DNA of 25,352 nt from JBDTMT01 sp033764095 (GTDB taxonomy: Bacteria; Desulfobacterota; Binatia; HRBIN30; CADEER01), in contig JANRJF010000356.1 in the NCBI GenBank assembly GCA_033764095.1, positions 1 through 25,352 on the forward strand, written 5' to 3'. The notes under the pieces are model-generated. The model was not told the origin of the DNA and did not search any database. It saw nothing but the letters and a program-made list of their open reading frames with translations. Position numbers and translations under genes: made by a program. Shown here one piece after another: positions 12,658-21,218 of the stretch (positions within the stretch are counted from its first letter, which is position 1; every line of letters starts with the position of its first letter).

Positions 12658-15183
12658 ATGCGCGGCGGAGACGAGCCGTTCTGGGCAGTCGCTTCGTCGG
12701 AGGTGCTGCGTCGCGTCGACGCCGCACCGAACGGCCTGAGTGACGCGGAGGCGGCGGCGCGCCTGCGCCGCTACGGCGCCAACCTGGTCGATGGCGAACG
12801 GCGGTGGGCGGTGGCCGCCGAGGTCGCCGGCTACGTCGCCAACCCGTTGGTGCTGGTGCTGCTGCTGGCCAGCGTCACGTCGGCGTTCCTCAGCCAGGTG
12901 GTGAGCGCGGTGGTCATCGCGGTCATGCTGGTGCTGAGCATCGGCCTCAACTTCGTCCAGGGGTATCGCTCGCACCTCGCGGCGCGCCGCCTGCGCGAGC
13001 AGGTGGCGCACAACGCCAGCGTCGTGCGCGACGGCGCGACGCGCGAGGTGCCGGCGCGCACGCTGGTGCCCGGCGACGTGATCCACCTGGCGGCCGGCGA
13101 CCTGGTGCCGGCCGACGCGCGGCTGCTGAGCGCCAAGGACCTCTTCCTCAACGAGGCCGCGCTCACCGGCGAGTCGCTGCCGAGCGAGAAGCACGCCGAG
13201 CCGGAGGGGACGCCGAGCCGGGATGTCTCGGCGGCGCGCGGCGCGGTGTTCGCCGGCACCTCGGTGGTCAGTGGCATCGGCACCGGACTAGTGGTCCACA
13301 CCGGACCGGCGACACAGTTCGGCCGCATCGCCGCGCATCTGACCGCGCGTCCGCCGGAGACCGAATTCGAGCGCGGCACGCGCCGCTTCGGATTTCTGAT
13401 CCTCGAGCTGGTCGTCTTCCTGGTGCTGTTCGTCTTCTTCGTCAACGCGCTCTTCCGGCGCGATCCGCTGCAGTCCTTTCTCTTCGCCATCGCCCTGGCG
13501 GTCGGCCTGACACCGGAGCTGCTGCCGATGATCGTCTCGGTGACGCTGGCGAGCGGCGCGGTGCGCATGGCGAAGCGCCAGGTGATCGTGAAGCGCCTCG
13601 CCGCGATCGAGAACTTCGGCAGCATGGACATCCTGTGCAGCGACAAGACCGGCACGCTGACGCGCGGCGAGATCGCCATCGCCCGCCACCTCGACGTGCA
13701 GGAGCGCGAGGACGAGTCGGTCATCCGCCTGGCGGCGCTCAACAGCGCCTTCCAGACCGGCCTGCGCAGCCCGATGGACGACGCCATCGTCCGCCACGTC
13801 CATCCCGACGTCGCCCGCCACCACCTGATCGACGAGATCCCCTTCGACTTCGTTCGGCGTCGCGTCTCGGTGGTGGTCGAGGACGGCGGCGCGCGCCTGC
13901 TGATCGCCAAGGGCGCGCCCGAGGCGGTGCTGCCGGTGTGCAGTCACGTCATGCGCGACGGCGTGGCGCGCCGCTTCGAGGGCGACGAGCGGCGCGCCGC
14001 CGAGGCACTCTTCGCCCGCCTGAGCGCCGGGGGCTATCGGGTGCTGGCGGTGGCCTCGCGACCGGCGCCACCCGCCGCGGCCTACGGCGTGGCGGACGAG
14101 CGCGACCTGGTCCTCGCCGGCTTCGCCACCTTCCTCGACCCGCCGCGCGAGGGCGCCGCCGAGACGCTGGCGGCGCTGCGCCGCGACGGCGTCGAGGTGA
14201 AGATCCTGACCGGCGACAATCCGCTGGTCACCGAACGCATCTGTCGCGACGTCGGCCTGACCGCCGGCACCATCGTGCTCGGCGACGAGATCGACCAGAT
14301 GACCGATCCGGCGCTCGCCGCGGTGGCGCAACGGACGACCGTCTTCGCCCGCATCACGCCGGTGCAGAAGACGCGCATCGTGCGCGCCCTGCGCGCGCAC
14401 GGCCACGTCGTCGGCTGCCTCGGCGACGGCATCAACGACGCGCCGGCGCTCTACGCCGCCGACGTCGGCATCTCGGTGCACAACGCGGTCGAGGTGGCGC
14501 GCGAGGCGGCCGACATCATCCTGCTCGACCGCGACCTGTCGGTGCTGCACGAGGGCGTCGTCGAGGGGCGGCGCAGCTTCGGCAACATCATGAAGTACGT
14601 GCTGATGGGCACCAGCTCGAACTTCGGCAACATGATCAGCATGGCGCTCGCCTCGCTGGTGCTGCCGTTCCTGCCCATGCTGCCGCTGCAGATCCTGGTC
14701 AACAACTTCCTCTACGACGTGTCGCAGATCGCGATTCCCTCCGACGCGGTCGACCAGGCCAGCCTGGTCAAGCCGCGCCGCTGGAACGTCGCCTTCATCC
14801 GCCGCTACATGCTGCTGGTCGGGCCGATCAGCTCGCTGTTCGACTTCCTCACCTTCGCCGTCATGCTCGGCGTCTTCCACGCCGGCGAGGCGCTGTTCCA
14901 CAGCGGCTGGTTCGTCGAGTCGCTGGCGACCCAGACGCTGGTCATCTTCGTCATCCGCACCATGGCGCGACCGTGGCGCAGCCGGCCGAGCCCGGCACTC
15001 GCCGCCGGCGTGCTGAGCGCGGCGGGCATCGGCGTCGCCCTGCCCTTCACCCGCGTCGGCGGCTGGCTCGACCTGGTCCCGCTGCCGCCCGCCCTGCTGC
15101 TCTTCCTGCTCGCCATGACGCTCGCCTACCTGGCGTGCGTCGAGCTCGCCAAGCAGTGGATGCAAGCGCGCCAGCCGGCGTGA
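12658..15183 (+). CDS. mgtA: Magnesium-translocating P-type ATPase (MgtA/MgtB-like, P3B)
   Basis: This is an 841-aa P-type ATPase. The actuator motif is TGES (170-173), the phosphorylation motif DKTGTLT (phospho-acceptor D329), and the hinge GDGINDAPAL near 589-598. The fourth membrane helix has GLTPELLPMIVSV, and the C-terminal half has NNFLYDVSQIAIPSD, KPRRWNVAFIRRYMLLVGP and FHSGWFVESLATQTLV. These mark the Mg2+-importing MgtA/MgtB group rather than Ca2+ or heavy-metal pumps. About ten membrane helices are predicted. It is slightly shorter than the enterobacterial protein (about 900 aa), mainly at the N-terminus. No MgtA-type leader ORF or long leader is evident; only 22 bp separates it from the miniature element, and the ribosome site is weak. 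Confidence 0.92.
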   Translation: MRGGDEPFWAVASSEVLRRVDAAPNGLSDAEAAARLRRYGANLVDGERRWAVAAEVAGYVANPLVLVLLLASVTSAFLSQVVSAVVIAVMLVLSIGLNFVQGYRSHLAARRLREQVAHNASVVRDGATREVPARTLVPGDVIHLAAGDLVPADARLLSAKDLFLNEAALTGESLPSEKHAEPEGTPSRDVSAARGAVFAGTSVVSGIGTGLVVHTGPATQFGRIAAHLTARPPETEFERGTRRFGFLILELVVFLVLFVFFVNALFRRDPLQSFLFAIALAVGLTPELLPMIVSVTLASGAVRMAKRQVIVKRLAAIENFGSMDILCSDKTGTLTRGEIAIARHLDVQEREDESVIRLAALNSAFQTGLRSPMDDAIVRHVHPDVARHHLIDEIPFDFVRRRVSVVVEDGGARLLIAKGAPEAVLPVCSHVMRDGVARRFEGDERRAAEALFARLSAGGYRVLAVASRPAPPAAAYGVADERDLVLAGFATFLDPPREGAAETLAALRRDGVEVKILTGDNPLVTERICRDVGLTAGTIVLGDEIDQMTDPALAAVAQRTTVFARITPVQKTRIVRALRAHGHVVGCLGDGINDAPALYAADVGISVHNAVEVAREAADIILLDRDLSVLHEGVVEGRRSFGNIMKYVLMGTSSNFGNMISMALASLVLPFLPMLPLQILVNNFLYDVSQIAIPSDAVDQASLVKPRRWNVAFIRRYMLLVGPISSLFDFLTFAVMLGVFHAGEALFHSGWFVESLATQTLVIFVIRTMARPWRSRPSPALAAGVLSAAGIGVALPFTRVGGWLDLVPLPPALLLFLLAMTLAYLACVELAKQWMQARQPA

Positions 15184-15205
15184 GCCGCCGCGCCGCCCGC
15201 GGCTC
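15182..15205 (+). terminator. Hairpin at the end of the MgtA-type gene
   Basis: GAGCCGC (15182-15188, overlapping the stop codon) pairs with GCGGCTC (15199-15205) around a 10-base loop and is followed by GTTGTT. It is a plausible weak intrinsic terminator. Confidence 0.45.
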
Positions 15206-15231
15206 GTTGTTCGGCGATGCGAATTTCCTTG

Positions 15232-15250
15232 ACTGACCCAGTCGGTCAGT
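15232..15250. promoter_or_regulatory. TetR-type palindrome over a putative promoter for the acyltransferase gene
   Basis: ACTGACC and GGTCAGT form perfect 7-bp inverted arms around CAGTC. The left arm overlaps a TTGACT (15229-15234) that can serve as -35, with TATTGA at 15251-15256 as a weak -10. TTGACTGACC...GGTCAGT sites are a common form for TetR-family repressors. No regulator gene is adjacent, so a regulator encoded elsewhere would act here. Confidence 0.6.
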
Positions 15251-15322
15251 TATTGAAGGAGGCGCGTCCTGACCTACGCGCGACCGGGCAAGCGAGGCGG
15301 TCGCGCTGCCGAAGGAGTGTCC

Positions 15323-17038
15323 ATGTCCCCCGAGCGCCGCTACGACATCGACTGGCTGAGGGTGTTCGCCACCTATCTGCTGCTGCTCTTCCACGTCGGG
15401 ATGGTGTTCAACCCGGCGCCCTTCTACCACGTCCGTAACACCGACGTGTCGTTCGTCTTCCTCGTCGTGTGCGGGTTCATCGGCCTGTGGCACATGCCGT
15501 TGTTCTTCCTGCTCGCCGGCTGGTCGGCGTCCTCGTCGCTTGCGCTGCGCGGCAGCGGCGGCTTTCTGCGCGAGCGCTTCTTCCGCCTGTGTGTTCCGCT
15601 GGTCGCGGCGTGCGTACTGTTGATGCCGGCAATCAAGTACCTGGAGCTCTCCAACGGGCTCGACGCGAACTACAGCGGCCTCTACGTCGATCCGCGGTTG
15701 CAGGAGAGCTTCCGGCAGGTCATCCCGACCGGCCTGCCGGTCGCGGCGCCGTTCGACCAGGGCTTCCTCGAATTCCTGCCCTCGTTCTTCACCGACCTGA
15801 GCCGCTTCACCTGGGGACACCTCTGGTTTGTCGCCTATCTGTTGACCTTCACCGTGCTCTACCTGCCGCTGTTCGTCCGGCTGGGGGCAGTGCGGCAATG
15901 GCCCGGCGGCCGCGTCTCGCCACTGTGGGTCTACGCACCGATCGTCCCCCTGGCGCTGGTGCAGGTGACGATGCGCGAGCGCTGGCCGGGCCTGCAGAAC
16001 CTGATCGATGACTGGGCGAACTTCGCCTGTTACAGCATCTACCTGGTCGCCGGATTCCTGCTGGCGCGCTGCACGGCCCTGGAGACGGCCGTCCACCGGG
16101 AATGGCGGCGCGCCTTCGCGATCGGTCTGACGGCTACCCTGCTGCTGCTGCTGGCCGTTCTGCAGGTGTTCTCCTCCGCCGCGCTGACTCTCGCCCTCAC
16201 CGCGATCGCCGGCTGGTGCTTCGTCGTCGCATTTCTCGGCTGGAGTCACCGGCACCTGGCGTTCCAGACGCCCGCATTGTCCTATCTCGCCGAGTCCGCG
16301 TTCCCGGTCTACCTGCTGCACCAGGCGGCGATCGTCATTCCGGGGTACTTCCTCATCCAGCTGCCGCTCGGCGTGTGGAGCAAGTTCGTCATCCTGCTGC
16401 TCGTCTCGAGCAGTTTGACGATCTCGGCGTACCACTTCCTCGTTCGTCCCTTCGCCGTGCCGCGCTTCCTGTGCGGGATGAAGGGACGCGCCCAGCCGGC
16501 GCGGCGGCGGCTGGCCGCCGCCGCCACCGCGGCACTGCTGCTCGTCGGCAGCAGGGCGCTGCGCACCACCGCAGCGGCGAACGAAGCCAGGCCGCTGACG
16601 CCGAGCCTGGCACTGGGTCGATGGTACGCCGAGGGCGGCGCGGCGCAGGTGGAGATCGCGCCGTGCGGGGCGGAGGTCTGCGGGCGGATTGCCTGGCTGC
16701 GCTCGCCCTTCGACGAGAACGGATGCGAGCTGCACGACCGCAACAACCCGGATGCGGCGCTGCAGGCGCGCGCCGTGGTCGGCCTCGAGGTGCTGCGCGC
16801 TTCGGCGCGCGCCGCGGACGGCGATGAGAGCGGCGGCTGTACAATCTACGACCCGGTCAGCGGGCGGACCTACCGATGCCAGATGTGGCCCGACGGCGAG
16901 GACCGCTTGCGCCTGCGCGGCTACCTCGGCGTGCCGTTGTTTGGCCGCACGACGACGTGGCTGCGCGTCGGCTCGGAATCGCGCACCTGCCAGCAGCGAT
17001 CGGGCCCGTCGGTGCAGGCTGCCGACCGAGCCAGCTAG
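15323..17038 (+). CDS. Membrane acyltransferase (AT3) fused to a DUF2147 domain
   Basis: This is a 571-aa protein. Residues 1-385 form an acyltransferase-3 integral membrane domain with about ten helices. It begins YDIDWLRVFATYLLLLFHVGM with the R13...H24 pair typical of the family, and such enzymes O-acylate cell-surface glycans or lipids. Residues about 428-550 match DUF2147: LGRWYAEGGAAQVEIAPCG, CGRIAWL, HDRNNPD, GRTYRCQM and GYLGVPLFGRTTTWLR, normally a small secreted domain. Between them (386-418) lies MKGRAQPARRRLAAAATAALLLVGS, which looks like a buried Sec signal peptide, as though a separate secreted gene had been joined in frame. The ATG at 15323 has AAGGAG five bases upstream. The gene is preceded by a TetR-type palindrome and followed by a methyltransferase gene. 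Confidence 0.9.
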   Translation: MSPERRYDIDWLRVFATYLLLLFHVGMVFNPAPFYHVRNTDVSFVFLVVCGFIGLWHMPLFFLLAGWSASSSLALRGSGGFLRERFFRLCVPLVAACVLLMPAIKYLELSNGLDANYSGLYVDPRLQESFRQVIPTGLPVAAPFDQGFLEFLPSFFTDLSRFTWGHLWFVAYLLTFTVLYLPLFVRLGAVRQWPGGRVSPLWVYAPIVPLALVQVTMRERWPGLQNLIDDWANFACYSIYLVAGFLLARCTALETAVHREWRRAFAIGLTATLLLLLAVLQVFSSAALTLALTAIAGWCFVVAFLGWSHRHLAFQTPALSYLAESAFPVYLLHQAAIVIPGYFLIQLPLGVWSKFVILLLVSSSLTISAYHFLVRPFAVPRFLCGMKGRAQPARRRLAAAATAALLLVGSRALRTTAAANEARPLTPSLALGRWYAEGGAAQVEIAPCGAEVCGRIAWLRSPFDENGCELHDRNNPDAALQARAVVGLEVLRASARAADGDESGGCTIYDPVSGRTYRCQMWPDGEDRLRLRGYLGVPLFGRTTTWLRVGSESRTCQQRSGPSVQAADRAS

Positions 17039-17073
17039 CTCGCCCCCACACGGCTGGACCACCCCTGCCCCAC

Positions 17074-17685
17074 ATGCGCCGCCCCGCGTTCATCGCCCGA
17101 CAGTCACGCTGCCCGACCGGCATGCTGGGCCGGCTGATCGGCCGCATCATGGCGAGCGAGACCGCCGCCGCCAACCAGCACGCGCTGCGACTGCTGCGGC
17201 TCGCACCGACCGACCGCGTACTGGAGGTGGGATTCGGACCCGGGCGCGCGCTGTCACTGGTCGCCGGCGCACTGCCGCACGGCTTCGCGGCCGGCGTCGA
17301 CATCTCGCCAGAGATGCTGCGCATGGCGTCCGCGCGCGGCGCGCCTCTCATCGCGGCCGGACGCATGGCCCTGGCGCTGGCGGACGGCGCGGCGCTGCCG
17401 TTCCCGGATCGCTCCTTCGACAGCGTCTATTGCATCCACGTCATCTATTTCTGGCCGCAGCCGCGCGATCAGTTGCGCGAGGCGCTGCGCGTGTTGAAGC
17501 CCGGCGGCCAGTTCCTCCTCGGCTTCACCGCCCGCAGCCACCCGCGGGCGGCGGACTTCCCCGCCTCGGTGTATCGCTTTCATGACCCCGACGAGGTGCT
17601 CGCGCTGCTGTCTTCCTGTGCCTTTCGGGCTATCACTTCCAGCATGTCTGCCGACCACACCCAGTTCGTCTGCGGCCGGCGTTGA
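17074..17685 (+). CDS. Class I SAM-dependent methyltransferase
   Basis: This is a 203-aa Methyltransf_11-type protein. Motif I is VLEVGFGPG (49-57), the acidic residue after strand 2 is D76 in GVDISPEM, motif III is DGAALPFPDRSFDSVYCIHV, and LKPGG (141-145) marks strand 5. The N-terminal MLGRLIGRIMASE...NQHALRLL is the style of ubiquinone/phospholipid-type small methyltransferases, but the substrate is unknown. The start at 17074 was chosen because the upstream frame overlaps the preceding DUF2147 domain. There is no strong ribosome site. It lies 35 bp after the acyltransferase fusion and 60 bp before a fatty acid hydroxylase gene, possibly in one transcript involved in lipid or surface modification. 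Confidence 0.87.
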   Translation: MRRPAFIARQSRCPTGMLGRLIGRIMASETAAANQHALRLLRLAPTDRVLEVGFGPGRALSLVAGALPHGFAAGVDISPEMLRMASARGAPLIAAGRMALALADGAALPFPDRSFDSVYCIHVIYFWPQPRDQLREALRVLKPGGQFLLGFTARSHPRAADFPASVYRFHDPDEVLALLSSCAFRAITSSMSADHTQFVCGRR

Positions 17686-17745
17686 CGCGGTCGCGCCGCG
17701 TGATGATCAGACGCGCCGAGTCCTCGCCGCGAGGCGACTCCAGCC

Positions 17746-18537
17746 ATGAGCGAATCTGAGTTTCAGCTCGTGCGCGCGGCGGGCTTCGTCGCCGCGGCGG
17801 CGCTCGCCCTGGCGATACAGGGCCTGCGGCCGCACGATCCTTCGTATCGCGCCCGCCCGGTGAACCTGGCGCTGTGGCTGATCAACGGCGTCCTCGTCGG
17901 CCTCGCCTGCGGCGCCTGCGCCTGGACGGCGGCGGGCTGGGCCGAGGCGGCGCGCACCGGCCTGTTCAACCGCGTCCACCTCCCGGCATGGGCCACCGTG
18001 CTGCTCAGCATCGCGGCGCTCGACCTCGTCTCCTACGCCTGGCACCGCGCCAACCATCGCATCCCCCTGCTGTGGCGCTTCCACCAGGTGCATCACTCGG
18101 ACCGCTGCTTCACGGTGTCGACGGCGGTGCGATTCCACCCGGGCGAGATCCTGCTCTCGCTGCCGGTCCGCCTGCTCGCCATCGTGGCGCTCGGCGCACC
18201 GGTCGCCGGCGTCATCGCCTTCGAGGTGGTCTTCGCGTTCTCCAATCTCTTCGAGCACGGCAACATCCGACTGCCGCTGCGCCTCGAGCAACGGCTCGCC
18301 GGACTGCTGGTGACGCCGGCCCTGCACCGCCGCCACCACGCCTGTCGGCGCCCCGAGCTCGACAGCAACTTCGCGACCATCTTCTCGTTCTGGGACCGCC
18401 TGCTCGGCACCTTCGGTGACAACTCGTCGGCGGCGCGCTTCCCGATCGGGCTGCCCGGCGCGCCGAGCGCGCGCACCTTGCCGGAGGTCCTGCTGCTGCC
18501 GCTCACCGCCGGACGCGACGCCGACGCCCCGTCCTGA
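17746..18537 (+). CDS. Fatty acid hydroxylase / sterol desaturase family membrane di-iron enzyme
   Basis: This 263-aa protein has four membrane segments and the complete histidine set of the family: HRANH (H100, H104), HQVHH (H113, H116, H117), H171 in EHGN, and HRRHH (H194, H197, H198). These bind two irons for hydroxylation or desaturation of lipids, sterols or carotenoids at the membrane. Further family marks are TVSTAVRFHPGE and NFATIFSFWDRLLGTF. The start is an ATG with little Shine-Dalgarno. The gene follows the methyltransferase by 60 bp and ends 21 bp from the convergent glycosyltransferase gene. A membrane-lipid tailoring role fits with the acyltransferase and methyltransferase, but the substrate cannot be read from sequence. 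Confidence 0.92.
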   Translation: MSESEFQLVRAAGFVAAAALALAIQGLRPHDPSYRARPVNLALWLINGVLVGLACGACAWTAAGWAEAARTGLFNRVHLPAWATVLLSIAALDLVSYAWHRANHRIPLLWRFHQVHHSDRCFTVSTAVRFHPGEILLSLPVRLLAIVALGAPVAGVIAFEVVFAFSNLFEHGNIRLPLRLEQRLAGLLVTPALHRRHHACRRPELDSNFATIFSFWDRLLGTFGDNSSAARFPIGLPGAPSARTLPEVLLLPLTAGRDADAPS

Positions 18538-18558
18538 AACGCGCGAGCGCACCCGTCC

Positions 18559-20607
18559 TCACTCGAGGTGCAGCTCGCGCACGTGGACGTGCACCGGATC
18601 GACCGCGTCGAGCTGCGCGATCTCGATGCGCAGTGTCCGCAGCGGCGCGGCGCCGGCCGGGAGCCTGAGCTCGACCTGCGGGTCCGGCGCGAGATCGGTG
18701 AAGCTCTGCTCGACCACCTGCGGCGGACCGCCATCGGCCGGCGTCGCGGTGACGACGAGCCGGAAGCGCATCGTCGCGGTGCGCAGGCGGACGCCACCGA
18801 CCATACGCGGCGCGGCGAAGTCGAGCTGCAGGACGAACGGGTTGGCCTCCAGGCCGCGGATCAAGGTGGCCGGGTCGCGATCGAACAGATCCGCCGGCGC
18901 ACCGCGGTCGAGTCGCGAGTGGGAGAGCAGCACCGGTTCGCCGTCGAGCAGCACCGAGCCGGCGACCAGCGCGCCGCGCGCGGCGCGGTCGGCCGCCAGG
19001 CGCGCGTCGATGTCGTCGACGTAGCGCAGCCGGACGAAGTAGAAGCCCGGCGTGCCGTCCGGGTAGCGCAACAGGCGCTGCGGCGGATCGACGATGAACT
19101 TGCCGCTCTGCCGCGCCGCCTCGTACTCGGCGGCGCGCAACACGAACAGCTCGTCGGCGGCGATCGGCTGGCGGCGCAGCATGAACGCGTCGATGCCGGT
19201 CAGGCGGACGCGCGACCGCAGCTCGGGGGCGAGGAAGAACTGCGCCAGCGCCTGCGGATTGTTCGCCCAGGTCGGCGACACCACCGCATGCCTCGCCGGT
19301 GCGGCGGCGAGATCGGCGCCGAGCGCCGCGAACACCTGCGGCCCGCCGTACTGCATGCCGTACAGGCCGTAGTCGGTGGACCACGTCGGCCCGGCGGTGA
19401 GCGCCGCGACCAGCAGCCGCACGCTCATCGCAGCGAGGCCCAACGCGATGCCGACTGCCAGCGCGCGCTCGGAGACCCAGCGGCGCGCCCAGCCCGCGAC
19501 CTGCTCGATGCCGAGCGTGATGAGCAGCGTCGCCGGCACCACCATCGCCAACGTGCGGGTCACCAGGATGCCGACCAGCGCGGCGGAGAAGCCGGCGGCG
19601 AGCATCGCCACGAACACCGTGCGGTATTGCGGCGCGCGCCAGCGGCGGGCGCACACCGCCATGCCCACCGCCCAGAATGGCAGCAACACCGGCGGCAGGT
19701 GCGCCATGCCGTCCATGCGGTGCCGTGCCAGGTCGGTGGGGTTGGGCAGGAACCAGTAGGTCGGACTCAGCCCGTAGAGATAGAGCTGCGCGAAGCGATG
19801 CAGCTTGTCGGCCAACGGCAGCGGCTGCAGCCAGTACGAATCGAGCACGCGCAGATGCTCGGCGGCCGCCGCCGGGTGCAGCAGCTGGAAGCGGACGTAG
19901 GGCACGGCGAGCAGCGCGGCGAGCGGCAGGCACGCGGCGATCACGCGCCACTGGCGGCGGTGGTACGGCAGGTCGAGCAACAGCAGCAGCACGCCGCTGA
20001 CCAGCATCACCCCCTGCCCGTTGGCGTAGCTGTAGAAGGTCGCCGCGCCGCAGACGAGCGCCAGCGGCAGCCAGCCCGGCGCACGGCAGCGGTAGAGCAG
20101 ATAGCCGCACAGGAAGCCGGCGTAGCCGGCGACCATCATGACCGTCTCGAACGCCGTGCGCGCGTGCAGGAACCAGGCGGGCAACGCGGCCAGCACCAAC
20201 ACGCCGGCCCACCACAGGCGGAGGCGGAAGACCGCGCGCAGGGTGAGCGCGATCGCCACGGCGCCGAGCGTGCCGACCAGCACCGCGGTGAGGCGCGTGG
20301 CGAACAACGACCTGCCGGCGAGCGCCACTGCCGGCAGCTGCGCGTAGACCGACGCGCTCAGGCTCCATTTGTCGTCGTTGCGGAAGTACGGCGGCAGCAG
20401 GGTGCCGTCGGCATCGCGCAGCCGGTTGTGCAGCAGGTCGTCGGCCAGGTTGGCCTGGATCGCTTCGTCGCAGAAGAAGTAGATCGGAAACGCGCTGAGC
20501 CCGACGACGCGGGTCGCCAGGTAGACCAGCAGGGCGAAGGCCAGCAGCGCCAGCCCGGCACGGCCGTCCAGCGCGGGCGGCGTCGGGTCTGGCGGCGTGG
20601 TCGGCAT
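18559..20607 (-). CDS. GT39/ArnT-like membrane glycosyltransferase with C-terminal discoidin-like domain
   Basis: This is a 682-aa protein. The first about 430 residues contain 10-12 hydrophobic helices. The first extracytoplasmic loop has FFCDEAIQAN, whose D47-E48 matches the acidic pair of GT-C enzymes of the PMT/ArnT (GT39/GT83) type. These use polyprenyl-phosphate sugars to glycosylate lipid or protein outside the membrane. A periplasmic region follows (about 430-545). The C-terminal 135 residues have LFDRDPATLIRGLEANPFVLQLDF and GGVRLRTATMRFRLVV, which resembles a beta-sandwich of the F5/8C (discoidin) type. The ATG at 20607 is preferred; a GTG at 20622 would add five residues. Neither has a clear ribosome site. 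It diverges from the GFA-type gene. Confidence 0.82.
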   Translation of the reverse strand: MPTTPPDPTPPALDGRAGLALLAFALLVYLATRVVGLSAFPIYFFCDEAIQANLADDLLHNRLRDADGTLLPPYFRNDDKWSLSASVYAQLPAVALAGRSLFATRLTAVLVGTLGAVAIALTLRAVFRLRLWWAGVLVLAALPAWFLHARTAFETVMMVAGYAGFLCGYLLYRCRAPGWLPLALVCGAATFYSYANGQGVMLVSGVLLLLLDLPYHRRQWRVIAACLPLAALLAVPYVRFQLLHPAAAAEHLRVLDSYWLQPLPLADKLHRFAQLYLYGLSPTYWFLPNPTDLARHRMDGMAHLPPVLLPFWAVGMAVCARRWRAPQYRTVFVAMLAAGFSAALVGILVTRTLAMVVPATLLITLGIEQVAGWARRWVSERALAVGIALGLAAMSVRLLVAALTAGPTWSTDYGLYGMQYGGPQVFAALGADLAAAPARHAVVSPTWANNPQALAQFFLAPELRSRVRLTGIDAFMLRRQPIAADELFVLRAAEYEAARQSGKFIVDPPQRLLRYPDGTPGFYFVRLRYVDDIDARLAADRAARGALVAGSVLLDGEPVLLSHSRLDRGAPADLFDRDPATLIRGLEANPFVLQLDFAAPRMVGGVRLRTATMRFRLVVTATPADGGPPQVVEQSFTDLAPDPQVELRLPAGAAPLRTLRIEIAQLDAVDPVHVHVRELHLE

Positions 20608-20717
20608 GGGGGCGCGCGACACATGCCAGGCGACGGCGCCGGCGCCAATGCACGGACGTCACCCCGCGCTTGAGGCGACCGGCGGCGGCCGCTAGGCACG
20701 CGGCAGGAGGACTACCG

Positions 20718-21185
20718 ATGGTCGCACTGCCCCTGACTGGTGGGTGTCACTGCGGCGCGCTGCGCTACCAGATCACGCAGCCGCCGTTGATGGTCTACAA
20801 CTGCCACTGCACCAACTGCCGGCGCATCGGCGGCGGCGCCTTCGCGACGCCGATCACCGTGCTGGAAGCCAGCTTCGCCTTCACCCAGGGCGAGCCGCGC
20901 ACCTACGAATGGCAGTCGGACGCCGGCAACACGCGTGTCGGCTGGCTGTGCGGCACCTGCGGCAGCCGCATCGCGCATGGGCAGCGCCCGTCCTCCAGCG
21001 TGCTCAGCCTGCGCAGCGGCACGCTCGACGACGCCGGCTGGGTCGAGCCGGTCGGTGACATCTGGACGCGCAGCGCGCTGCCGTGGGTGGCGCTCGGCGG
21101 CGGGCGCATCCAGGTCGCGCAGCAGCCGACCGACTACGCCCCGTTCGTCGAGCGTTTCAGAGCGCAGGGCCGTTTTGCCTTCTGA
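20718..21185 (+). CDS. GFA / CENP-V family zinc protein
   Basis: This 155-aa protein has the full cysteine set of the glutathione-dependent formaldehyde-activating (GFA) fold: C10 and C12 in GGCHCGALRY, C29, C31 and C34 in NCHCTNCRRIGG, and C78 and C81 in CGTCGSRI. These bind two zinc ions. Members of the fold act on S-hydroxymethyl-glutathione or have unknown roles, so the name should not be taken as proof of formaldehyde metabolism. The start at 20718 is well supported by AGGAGG at 20705-20710, seven bases ahead. It diverges from the glycosyltransferase gene and precedes the thaumatin-like gene by 33 bp. Confidence 0.92.
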   Translation: MVALPLTGGCHCGALRYQITQPPLMVYNCHCTNCRRIGGGAFATPITVLEASFAFTQGEPRTYEWQSDAGNTRVGWLCGTCGSRIAHGQRPSSSVLSLRSGTLDDAGWVEPVGDIWTRSALPWVALGGGRIQVAQQPTDYAPFVERFRAQGRFAF

Positions 21186-21218
21186 GGGCGGTCGCCGCCA
21201 GCAGCAGATGAGGTCGGC

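Noticed and set aside
15254..15261. Perfect Shine-Dalgarno-like GAAGGAGG before the acyltransferase
   Set aside because: No ATG, GTG or TTG starts a useful frame at proper distance; it is more likely part of the leader or promoter-proximal sequence.
18568..20673. 701-aa rightward open frame opposite the glycosyltransferase
   Set aside because: Its composition (Arg, Gln, His, Val repeats) is that of a shadow frame, while the opposite strand has membrane helices and the GT-C acidic motif.
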